DNA from: Trichocoleus sp. FACHB-46
GTDB taxonomy: Bacteria; Cyanobacteriota; Cyanobacteriia; FACHB-46
Assembly: GCF_014695385.1 (NCBI RefSeq)
Contig: NZ_JACJOD010000076.1
Coordinates: 124,001-188,000 of the forward strand
Direction: 5' to 3'
Length of the DNA: 64,000 nt
This document shows, piece after piece, positions 26,188-33,729 of the stretch. Each line of letters starts with the position of its first letter. Within the stretch, counting starts at the first letter, position 1. A program made the position numbers and the translations under genes. The notes below the pieces were generated by a model, which made no database searches, had not been told where the DNA came from, and saw only the letters and a list, made by a program, of their open reading frames with translations.

Positions 26188-27704
26188 AAGAGATTACTTC
26201 CGATCGCCGTTCCCGAACCATAGTAACCAGGCACAACGACGGTGAAACTATCAGTGCTAGTCACGGTTCCACCTCTTGTCTGAACTGTGACTAGCACTTT
26301 TACCCCTCGTGAGAAGGACGGCACTCTCACCATAATCTGTGTTGCAGTCGGCGTACCGACTATAGTGCCATTCACAGAACCAAACCGAACGGCAGCTGTC
26401 CCCACAGTGAAGTTTTGGCCAGACAGAGTGATAATATCCCCTGCCTTGCCAAATTTGGGCGTAAACTGATCCGGCGCTGCATTGAAGAGGGGAGCAGGAG
26501 GTGGCGGAGGATTCACTACAAACTCACGCACAAATTGATTATTCGTGCGTAATTGATCGAAAATTTGATTACCTGGATCAGCAGTGAAACTAATTTGGTA
26601 AGTGCCAGGTTGGTCAAACTTGTGGGTAAACAGGAGCGCACCATCAGTTGATTGCTGTTGCGATCGCAGAGCCGTATGGGAATACAGCACTTGCTTAATA
26701 GATTGGGTAGGCGTTGCCTGGATATCGTCTGAGTCATCCACTACAGCTCGTAGCATCATCGAACCCGCAGAGTTTAGTGGCGGCACCCTACGAATTCCGA
26801 CCTGAGAGACTTCCCAGCTAACATCAAAGCCCGCAGCATCCACGTTACCTTGGTTACTTAGAATTGCTCGAAATGTCACTTCTTGCCCCGCTACCAATGG
26901 GGTAGGTGAATCTAGCACAACATCTTGAACATTCAGATCCACAATATCGGCTCGCCAGAGTAGCAGATTGGTTTTCTGGTTCGCAGTTTTCACCACCACC
27001 AACCCGCCACCAATGACATTTCGCGGCATTTCTACCGTCAAGCGACTATTAGTGCGATCGCGAATTCTAGCCAGTTTATCTTGAAAGTAAACTTCAACCG
27101 TATCTGTTGGCGCACCGAAGTTGGCACCATCAAGGATCACAGTGCTTCCAGGAGCACCGCTCTCCGGTTTGATTTGCGTAATCAATGGTAAGTTGCGCCA
27201 CAAACGCAACCGCGTTTCACCTAACCCGCTTTTAGACGAAATCTCTGTCAGCATGGCAGGCGTTTGGGTTGCCACTTCCAAATCATTGACGGAGTGAATC
27301 CCAACCGTTTTGAGTTTCTGGATCTCGACACTCTGGATTTCTGGCAGGTCTTCTAGGCGTCGATAATCACCCGTTTCCAGATCGACAGACTTACGGGTTT
27401 CTTGAACTTGGGTATCGAGGGCGGGCGTGAAACCTAGCTTTAAAACAGTAGCCCCCGTTTGACCAGGAGCTACGGTGCGAAACATGAGATGGCCGTTGGG
27501 GTCGCGGCGAACATCCACTTGAAGATCCAGGTTTAACTGGTTGACCATCATGGACAGTCGTCGATTTTGCGACTTGAGAATTAAGGTATCTTGAGCTTGA
27601 TCTAACTCTGCCGTGATCACTTGGATCAGTTCAGATAACTCCCACTCATCATTGGGTAGAGCAGGAGGTTCATTGGGAGTCAGGGGGCGATCGCTATTGG
27701 TCAC
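26184..27704 (-). CDS. TIG/CARDB multidomain protein with trypco2-like N terminus
   Basis: A 506-residue protein with an unusual domain chain. Residues about 17-95 (WELSELIQVITAELDQAQ, then LNLDLQVDVRRDPNGHLMF) resemble the trypsin-co-occurring domain 2 (trypco2) found in bacterial conflict-type protease systems. Residues about 115-165 look like a helix-hairpin-helix (LKTVGIHSVNDL...SGLGETRLR). Then come an IPT/TIG domain (about 170-240), a CARDB-like Ig domain (about 245-400) and a second TIG (about 405-495). No signal peptide is visible, although TIG and CARDB are usually found in surface proteins. The start is GTG at 27704 with a poor ribosome-binding site. The trypco2 call is by eye only. 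Confidence 0.7.
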   Translation of the reverse strand: MTNSDRPLTPNEPPALPNDEWELSELIQVITAELDQAQDTLILKSQNRRLSMMVNQLNLDLQVDVRRDPNGHLMFRTVAPGQTGATVLKLGFTPALDTQVQETRKSVDLETGDYRRLEDLPEIQSVEIQKLKTVGIHSVNDLEVATQTPAMLTEISSKSGLGETRLRLWRNLPLITQIKPESGAPGSTVILDGANFGAPTDTVEVYFQDKLARIRDRTNSRLTVEMPRNVIGGGLVVVKTANQKTNLLLWRADIVDLNVQDVVLDSPTPLVAGQEVTFRAILSNQGNVDAAGFDVSWEVSQVGIRRVPPLNSAGSMMLRAVVDDSDDIQATPTQSIKQVLYSHTALRSQQQSTDGALLFTHKFDQPGTYQISFTADPGNQIFDQLRTNNQFVREFVVNPPPPPAPLFNAAPDQFTPKFGKAGDIITLSGQNFTVGTAAVRFGSVNGTIVGTPTATQIMVRVPSFSRGVKVLVTVQTRGGTVTSTDSFTVVVPGYYGSGTAIGSNLL

Positions 27705-27746
27705 AGAAGCTATGTCACGTGATGAGATGGTAAGAACTAAAAGAAT

Positions 27747-28076
27747 TTAGTCCAGAGGATTTAGCTTTAAGGTAACTCTAAAATGGCTCAAGGCATTGAC
27801 TGATTTTGGCACCAGGGGTGAAGGTAAGGTAGTCATCAGTCGACTCCCTGACAGCGAATTGCCCGATCGCGGCGAGAGATGAAAATGCACCGGGATCGCG
27901 ATCGCAATTTCATCAAGCTTTAAGCTGGGGAGAGCCATTTCCGAAGTCCAGTTCTGAAGATTAGACTCAGCTACTAGTTCCTCAACTTTATTAGGCGCTA
28001 GTTCATGCGTCACCGGAATTTGAGAAATCTCCCCAGCACTCATCACCACTAAGTCACTAAAGCGGATAGCAGGCAT
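27747..28076 (-). CDS. Small protein of unknown family
   Basis: A 109-residue protein, beta-rich in its second half, with MALPSLKLDEIAIAIPVHFHL and a Ser/Gly-rich loop before a last strand FRVTLKLNP. The central segment is reminiscent of the DUF2589-type beta domain, which I could not confirm. No signal peptide. GAGGG lies a few bases before the ATG at 28076. It lies 42 bases before the TIG/CARDB gene on the same strand and is probably part of its operon. Confidence 0.6.
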   Translation of the reverse strand: MPAIRFSDLVVMSAGEISQIPVTHELAPNKVEELVAESNLQNWTSEMALPSLKLDEIAIAIPVHFHLSPRSGNSLSGSRLMTTLPSPLVPKSVNALSHFRVTLKLNPLD

Positions 28077-28104
28077 TCATACCCTCGAAAAATTGGAATT
28101 AGCT

Positions 28105-28190
28105 AACCTCTCCCCAACCCCTCTCCGCAGTAAAGAGAGACTTTAAATCTCGCTCCCCTTCCCTTGAGGGAAGGGGCTGGGGGTTACGTT
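28105..28190. repeat. C-rich/G-rich imperfect inverted intergenic repeat
   Basis: AACCTCTCCCCAACCCCTC at the left is balanced by CCTTGAGGGAAGGGGCTGGGGGTTA at the right as an imperfect hairpin, with TCCCTTGAGGGA-type internal symmetry. Repeats of this look (CCCCAACCCCTCTCC ... GGGGCTGGGGGTTA) are common in intergenic DNA of cyanobacteria and many other bacteria, and are considered small dispersed MITE-like elements. Confidence 0.6.
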
Positions 28191-28238
28191 TAGCTGTGTC
28201 TAACTGTTAACGCTAGTGCACACCGGAGGAGTGAAGCT

Positions 28239-29477
28239 CTAGACAATGGGAGCCAGATCCGACTCTTTCACCGTACCTGTACCATCGTTAAGCGGCTTGT
28301 AGTCAGTCTTAAACTTCAGAGTCACTTGACCGCTCATTTGGGTCAGCGTTTCGATGTTGCCCACCGTAGTTTGATCTACAGTACTGACGCTCAGGTTGTT
28401 GTAGTAAGCGCTGAGGCTAGCATTGCCCCAACCCCACATAGCACCTGCTTTTAGCGAACCACCGAAGCTAGTGCGATTAGTGTTGGTCGTGTTTGTGGTG
28501 GTGGAGTCAGTAGAGGACACCCGGAACAGCAGCTTGGTATTGATTTCGCCTTCGGTGATGACGATCCGGGCCATACCTTCACGCGCCATCTGCCGCAGTT
28601 GGTTCATGCCATCCTTGGCGAGACCATGCTTAACCGCTGTTCGAATAGTAGCAATATCGGTAGCCAGATAATTCTTTTTACCCGTGCTGTCTGCATCACC
28701 AATGCCTGCGGGATCATCTTGATCTAGCTTGCCTTTGTCTTCGTCTTTAATTTGACCATTTGCAACAGAGTCACCCAGGCCGAACACCTCCAGGATGTCC
28801 TCTCGGTAGCCACCTGTAACAGGGGCTAGGAAGTAAAGCCGCTTCAGGTGATAGGAGCGTCGAGGTTGACCCGTTGCAACCTTAAAGGTGGTAGCTGTGC
28901 CGTTGGTAGTCTCTTCAAACGCCATTTCCGCTAGCTTTTCCGAAATTGCATCTTCCGAAACGTTGTCGGAGGCAAATTCCTTCAAGCTCTTGGTTAAGTC
29001 AGATACCATTTCACTGTAGGCTTTCATCTGATCAACGGTAGCTTTGATGATCGAGTTGAAAGTGCCTGTAATTAATCCTTGGGTGAAATCAACAAATGCC
29101 ATCCCGGTTTGCTGGGAGCCTCTTACCGCTGCATCGATCGCCCGCTCTGTCGTGCCATTATTACCTAGGGTTAACGATTCACCCACAGGTTGGACTAAGC
29201 CCATCGCCATCGATTCCAGATTGCCTTCTTGGGGTCGCAAGAATTCCAACAAGGTATCTTGCACAATTGTGGTCACACCTTGGCGCAAGAGTTCGCGTTC
29301 TGCTTCATCACTTCCGATGTTTTCCACATTGCGCTCGATCACTTCCATCAAGCGCTCGACACCACCTGCCACCGCTTCATCTACAGGAGCGATCGCTTCA
29401 GGCTGAGGTTGTAGTTCCATATCAGCACTCAGGTTCTCAGGGTTGGAATCGTTATTTTGCTTGCGATTACGAGCCAT
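28239..29477 (-). CDS. Hypothetical protein of the peptidase/TIG cluster
   Basis: A 412-residue protein with no family I can name. The N-terminal half is helical: an acidic start, then a segment VDFTQGLITGTFNSIIK followed by TVDQMKAYSEMVSDLTKSLKEF, which looks like an amphipathic or membrane-active helix pair. The middle has RRSYHLKRLYFLAPVTGGYRED. The C terminus is low-complexity Ser/Thr/Asn followed by alternating strands with Gly/Trp/Tyr (GAMWGWGNASLSAYY, QVTLKFKTDYKPL). A strong AAGGAGA lies eight bases before the ATG, so it should be well translated. No signal peptide. It sits between the peptidase and the TIG/CARDB gene. Confidence 0.65.
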   Translation of the reverse strand: MARNRKQNNDSNPENLSADMELQPQPEAIAPVDEAVAGGVERLMEVIERNVENIGSDEAERELLRQGVTTIVQDTLLEFLRPQEGNLESMAMGLVQPVGESLTLGNNGTTERAIDAAVRGSQQTGMAFVDFTQGLITGTFNSIIKATVDQMKAYSEMVSDLTKSLKEFASDNVSEDAISEKLAEMAFEETTNGTATTFKVATGQPRRSYHLKRLYFLAPVTGGYREDILEVFGLGDSVANGQIKDEDKGKLDQDDPAGIGDADSTGKKNYLATDIATIRTAVKHGLAKDGMNQLRQMAREGMARIVITEGEINTKLLFRVSSTDSTTTNTTNTNRTSFGGSLKAGAMWGWGNASLSAYYNNLSVSTVDQTTVGNIETLTQMSGQVTLKFKTDYKPLNDGTGTVKESDLAPIV

Positions 29478-29654
29478 GTCTAAAGATCTCCTTGATGTTT
29501 AATAAATCCGAGGCAATTCGACCGCTGAGCACCAGCAAATCAGCAGAAACTATTTGAATCTGTTTTTCCTGATTTGGAGCTTGCAGTGACAGTCAAAAAC
29601 TTTTAGCGAGAAAGTAACGATGTTGTTTGTTCACATCGCAGATAGCGCCTGGTT

Positions 29655-30578
29655 TTAGCAGTTGAGGCCAAATACGCCAGTATCTACCCAGTCCTGTTTG
29701 AGGAGCACCCACCAATCCACCGAAAGTCCACCCTGAATGTAGCTGTAGGGTAACCAACCGTACCCATCTTTACCCCAGCCTGTGCCCCAGGAATTCCGGA
29801 TTAAGATCGCGCCTTTGCTTTTGCTGCCATCAGGTTTAGAATGCTCGATCACGATAGAGTCGTCATAGCCCACAGCTACCATTGCATGCCCTCCCTTGGG
29901 GCGATCGCTGTTGCATGGATATGGCAATTGACCGAGGGTTTCAGGCCGACTAGCATGCATCAAAGGTGTATCAAAGAGCATGGTGCCGAAAGCTAAGGGA
30001 AAACCTGCTGCTAATTGAGTTTTGATCGCCATCAACAACTCGGCAGTATCAATGTCTGGGGTATCTAGACGGACATAGTTAACTGATTTGTAGTTAGCAG
30101 CGAAGGCATAGCAAAACGCGGGTGGTTCTTCGTCTTGCTTGCTAAGGTCGTAGGGCCAGTACTCCTCTGGCGGAGCTCCAAATAATCGTAAAGCTCCCAT
30201 CGCAGTGCGTAAAAACACTCCAACATTGCCTTGGGCTCGCAACAAATTTTTGGTGGCTTTATAAAGAAACAAGCGGGAGCGATGGCTGTACTCACTGAAA
30301 GCCTTTTGTTCTAAGTACTCGGCAATGGCGCTCACAACATGAGCAGTGCAAGACTCGATTTTGCCTTGATCTTCAACTGGAGAGAACCCTGAGCGTAGAT
30401 CAACGAAAGCGGGTAGATCTAACTTTTTGAATTGCCTTTTTTCAATTAGTTCTGCAGATTGACCCATGACAGTTTCCATCATGGGTCGGATAGTTTTACT
30501 GGTCAACCTTAGATCTCGATGATCAGGATAATCGCGTATCCAGCCCATGCCATGTTGACGACTAGCGTTTCCATTCAT
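29655..30578 (-). CDS. Papain-family (C1A) cysteine peptidase
   Basis: A 307-residue peptidase with all catalytic elements: Gln71 and Cys77 in DQGKIESCTAH, His231 in GGHAMVAVGY and Asn262 in IRNSWGTGWG. The N terminus (MGWIRDYPDHRDL) is typical of bacterial and archaeal C1A proteins of the short type. There is no signal peptide and no visible inhibitory propeptide, so it is expected in the cytoplasm, unusual for an active papain-like enzyme unless it is kept in check by a partner. It heads a minus-strand series of unknown genes whose products could be substrates or regulators. Confidence 0.88.
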   Translation of the reverse strand: MNGNASRQHGMGWIRDYPDHRDLRLTSKTIRPMMETVMGQSAELIEKRQFKKLDLPAFVDLRSGFSPVEDQGKIESCTAHVVSAIAEYLEQKAFSEYSHRSRLFLYKATKNLLRAQGNVGVFLRTAMGALRLFGAPPEEYWPYDLSKQDEEPPAFCYAFAANYKSVNYVRLDTPDIDTAELLMAIKTQLAAGFPLAFGTMLFDTPLMHASRPETLGQLPYPCNSDRPKGGHAMVAVGYDDSIVIEHSKPDGSKSKGAILIRNSWGTGWGKDGYGWLPYSYIQGGLSVDWWVLLKQDWVDTGVFGLNC

Positions 30579-30730
30579 GCAATGTTGTGACTTTCGATTT
30601 TCAGGATGAGGTGCGGACTTTTATATGCTTCAGCCCTTGTTTAGTTAATTCCGTATCTTCCCCAATTAGTTACAAAACTTACCGTGCTGTATCGCGTTCT
30701 ACTTAGGGAACTGAGATTACAGGATGTTTC

Positions 30731-30826
30731 GTGTTAGAGGATATTGTTTTCTTAGATGAAACCGCTCTGGTTGTGCCTCAGCTAAGGGACTATATCAATA
30801 AGCAGGTGCGACCTATTCAGCAGTGA
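30731..30826 (+). CDS. Possible 31-codon small ORF upstream of the RNA methyltransferase
   Basis: GTG at 30731 with AGGA six bases upstream starts a 31-codon frame with protein-like sequence (LEDIVFLDETALVVPQL...) ending in TGA six bases before the methyltransferase ATG. It may be a leader peptide, a small protein or the tail of a lost gene. The rest of the 30579-30730 interval shows no gene and should contain promoters for the divergent peptidase and methyltransferase genes. Confidence 0.3.
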   Translation: MLEDIVFLDETALVVPQLRDYINKQVRPIQQ

Positions 30827-30832
30827 GTCAGT

Positions 30833-31957
30833 ATGAATCAGTATTTTGCTACGGTGGCGAATGGTTTAGAGCCGCTCGTCGTTCAGGAATTAGAGCAGCT
30901 AGGGGCACATTCTGTGAAGCCAGGGTTTTGTGGTGCGGCATTTGAGGGCGATCGCACCTTGCTTTATCGCGTTAATCTATGGGCAAGGTTGCCATTCCGC
31001 ATTCTCATGAAGTTGCGCCAGTTTCCTTGCCAGAGTGCCGAAGATCTTTATCGTGGAATTCAGACGATTGATTGGTCAGAGTATCTGACGCCAGATTTAA
31101 CCTTGGCAGTGAACGCTACAGGCAAAACAGATCAGCTCAACCACACCCACTTCACGGCGCTTCAAGCTAAAAATGCGATCGTGGATCAGCAGCAAGAGCA
31201 GTTTGGCGATCGCTCCAATGTCGAGCTGCAAGAACCGGATGTGCAGATTAATATTCATATCGATCGTGAGGGCTGCACAGTCAGCCTGGATAGTTCTGGA
31301 AACAGTTTGCACCGCCGAGGCTATCGTCCTGCGGTTGGAGCGGCCCCGCTGAAAGAGTCTTTAGCAGCAGCCTTAATTCAGCTTTCCGGCTGGCAACCGG
31401 AGCAAATGTTTTATGACCCGCTCTGTGGCTCTGGCACCTTACCCCTAGAAGCTTGTCTAAAGTCGCTCAATATTGCCCCAGGACTGTTTCGGGAACGATT
31501 TGGGTTTGAAACCTGGCTTGACTTTGACCTCAATCTTCTGGAAGGCTTGATTCAAGAGGCGGAATCCAATCAACGGGACACTTTACCTGCACCGATTTGG
31601 GGCAGCGATCGCGATGCCAAGGTGATTGAGCAGGCGATCGCCAATGCCCAAACTTGCGGTGTACTAGACCAGATCTGGTTTTCGGAGATGGATCTTTCTG
31701 AGGTAGTTGCACCAACCGATAGCGGGGTTGTATTCTGCAATCCTCCCTATGGCGAACGATTAGGCCGAGACACCGACTTGGGCGCATTTTATAAACAGCT
31801 AGGCGATGTTCTGAAACAACGGTTTAAAGGCTGGACTGCTTTTATCTTGAGCGGTAACAAAGAGCTAGCTCAGTCGATCGGGCTGAAATCAAGCCAGCGA
31901 ATCGCGGTGTACAATGGAACGCTGCCCTGCCAGTTAATGAAATATGAGCTGTACTAG
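30833..31957 (+). CDS. THUMP-domain RNA methyltransferase (RlmL-N-terminal/YpsC-like)
   Basis: A SAM-dependent RNA guanine-N2 methyltransferase acting on 23S rRNA or a related RNA. The N-terminal ferredoxin-like/THUMP region (about residues 1-160) is followed by the methyltransferase domain with SAM motif DPLCGSGTLPLEA, the acidic SDRD turn and the target-base motif NPPYGERLG. At 374 residues it is the single-domain form, not the fused RlmKL of E. coli. The FAD oxidoreductase gene follows 63 bases downstream on the same strand. Confidence 0.88.
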   Translation: MNQYFATVANGLEPLVVQELEQLGAHSVKPGFCGAAFEGDRTLLYRVNLWARLPFRILMKLRQFPCQSAEDLYRGIQTIDWSEYLTPDLTLAVNATGKTDQLNHTHFTALQAKNAIVDQQQEQFGDRSNVELQEPDVQINIHIDREGCTVSLDSSGNSLHRRGYRPAVGAAPLKESLAAALIQLSGWQPEQMFYDPLCGSGTLPLEACLKSLNIAPGLFRERFGFETWLDFDLNLLEGLIQEAESNQRDTLPAPIWGSDRDAKVIEQAIANAQTCGVLDQIWFSEMDLSEVVAPTDSGVVFCNPPYGERLGRDTDLGAFYKQLGDVLKQRFKGWTAFILSGNKELAQSIGLKSSQRIAVYNGTLPCQLMKYELY

Positions 31958-32020
31958 AGATCTGGACTAAATATCAAATCCAGGCTGGAAGAACGCTCGT
32001 AGCACCACCCAACATCGATC

Positions 32021-33685
32021 ATGCTCCGACTCACCGAAGTAAAACTACCGCTTGATCACCCTGAAGAGGCACTTCAGGCCGCAATCCTCAAAAAGCTGCA
32101 AATTACGCCTGCCGAGCTAGTCAGCTTTTCCATCTTCAAGCGCAGCTATGATGCTCGTAAAAAAGAAGACATTGTTTTTGTCTATATTCTGGACGTAGAA
32201 ACGACTCAGGAGAAGCGGCTGCTCCAGCGATTCAAAAAAGATCCGCATGTTGTGCTCACGCCTGATACGAGCTATCGGTATGTGGCCCAAGCTCCTAACA
32301 CGGCAACTGCATCTTTGGCGAATCGACCGATCGTAATTGGTGCGGGTCCCTGTGGCATCTTTGCGGGGTTGCTGTTGGCGCAGATGGGATTTCGCCCGCT
32401 GATTCTAGAACGGGGGAAGCCAGTCCACGATCGCTCGGTCGATACCTTTGGCTTCTGGAGCAAGGGCAAATTTAACTCTGAATCTAACGCCCAATTTGGC
32501 GAAGGGGGTGCAGGCACTTTTTCGGATGGCAAGCTCTACAGCCGAGTGAAAGATGCCAATCATCACGGTCGAAAAGTCCTCGAAGAATTCGTGAATGCGG
32601 GGGCGGCTCCGGAAATCCTTTACGTCAACAAACCCCACATTGGCACCTACCGACTGGTGAAGATTGTCGAGAATATGCGCCGCACGATCGAATCGTTGGG
32701 CGGTGAATTCCGCTTTGAAAGTCGGGTGCAAACGATTGAGATCGAGGAGCATGGTGAAAATCGGCAAGTGCGTGGTGTGGTCCTAGCCACTGGGGAGTAT
32801 ATCCCCAGCGAACACGTGATTCTAGCCGTGGGGCACAGTGCCCGTGACACGTTTGAGATGCTGCATCAGCAAGGGGTTTACATCGAACCCAAGCCTTTCT
32901 CAATTGGGTTTCGGATTGAGCATCCCCAATCTGTGATTGATCAGTGTCGCCTAGGATCACAGGCAGGCCACCCGGTTTTGGGTGCAGCCGATTATCAGTT
33001 GGTGCATCACTGCTCAAATGGGCGATCGGTCTATAGCTTCTGTATGTGTCCAGGGGGGCAAGTAGTGGCGGCAACCTCAGAAGTGGGGCGGGTGGTCACG
33101 AACGGCATGAGCCAGTATGAGCGTAGCGGTAAAAACGCGAACAGTGGCATCGTCGTTGGCATTACGCCAGAAGATTATCCGGGAAGCCCTCTAGCAGGAA
33201 TGGAGCTTCAGCGTCGCTTAGAAGAGCGGGCTTTTGAGTTGGGTGGTCGCGCCTATGAGGCTCCAGGGCAATTGGTAGGCGACTTTTTGGCCCAGCAGCC
33301 CTCGATTACCCTCGGCAGCGTCAAGCCCTCCTACCGTCCAGGAGTGCATCTCTGCGATCTCAGCTCTAGCTTGCCCGACTATGCGATCGCCGCCATTCGT
33401 GAGGCGCTGCCTGCCTTCGACAAACAGATCAAAGGGTTTGCTATGCACGATGCCGTTTTAACCGGGGTAGAAACCCGAACCTCCTCCCCAATTCGGATTA
33501 AACGCAACACAGAGTATCAAAGCCTCAACACGGCAGGGCTTTATCCGGCAGGTGAAGGGGCGGGATATGCTGGGGGGATTCTTTCGGCGGGTATCGATGG
33601 CATTAAAGTCGCAGAGGCAGTCGCCCTCAACATCTTGCAAGGGGTGAATCCAGGAGCTGGGCAGGCGGCAACTCAGACTGCTTGA
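32021..33685 (+). CDS. NAD(P)/FAD-dependent oxidoreductase (COG2509-like)
   Basis: A 554-residue flavoprotein with a preceding alpha/beta domain (about residues 1-95), the FAD-binding Rossmann motif VIGAGPCGIFAG (about 105-117) and a following Glu in ILERG. The C-terminal ATG motif region is AGLYPAGEGAGYAGGI. It belongs to the uncharacterised FAD-dependent dehydrogenase group often annotated COG2509. The characteristic ESNAQFGEGGAGTFSDGKLYSR segment (residues about 150-170) is conserved in that group. Substrate unknown. It is convergent with the SLH-WG gene. Confidence 0.85.
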   Translation: MLRLTEVKLPLDHPEEALQAAILKKLQITPAELVSFSIFKRSYDARKKEDIVFVYILDVETTQEKRLLQRFKKDPHVVLTPDTSYRYVAQAPNTATASLANRPIVIGAGPCGIFAGLLLAQMGFRPLILERGKPVHDRSVDTFGFWSKGKFNSESNAQFGEGGAGTFSDGKLYSRVKDANHHGRKVLEEFVNAGAAPEILYVNKPHIGTYRLVKIVENMRRTIESLGGEFRFESRVQTIEIEEHGENRQVRGVVLATGEYIPSEHVILAVGHSARDTFEMLHQQGVYIEPKPFSIGFRIEHPQSVIDQCRLGSQAGHPVLGAADYQLVHHCSNGRSVYSFCMCPGGQVVAATSEVGRVVTNGMSQYERSGKNANSGIVVGITPEDYPGSPLAGMELQRRLEERAFELGGRAYEAPGQLVGDFLAQQPSITLGSVKPSYRPGVHLCDLSSSLPDYAIAAIREALPAFDKQIKGFAMHDAVLTGVETRTSSPIRIKRNTEYQSLNTAGLYPAGEGAGYAGGILSAGIDGIKVAEAVALNILQGVNPGAGQAATQTA

Positions 33686-33729
33686 TTCACTCCTGGTTCA
33701 CAACTCTTGCTTCATAACCAATTAATAGA

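Noticed and set aside
28105-28190. Inverted C/G-rich repeat as a novel structured RNA of the peptidase cluster
   Set aside because: Its sequence style matches common dispersed intergenic repeats of cyanobacteria, so a cluster-specific role is unlikely.
29096-29557. 153-codon plus-strand frame opposite the 412-residue protein gene
   Set aside because: It is a shadow of the minus-strand gene; composition is unlike a real protein and no ribosome-binding site is seen.
32625-33074. 149-codon minus-strand frame inside the FAD oxidoreductase
   Set aside because: Antisense shadow of a gene with clear FAD motifs.
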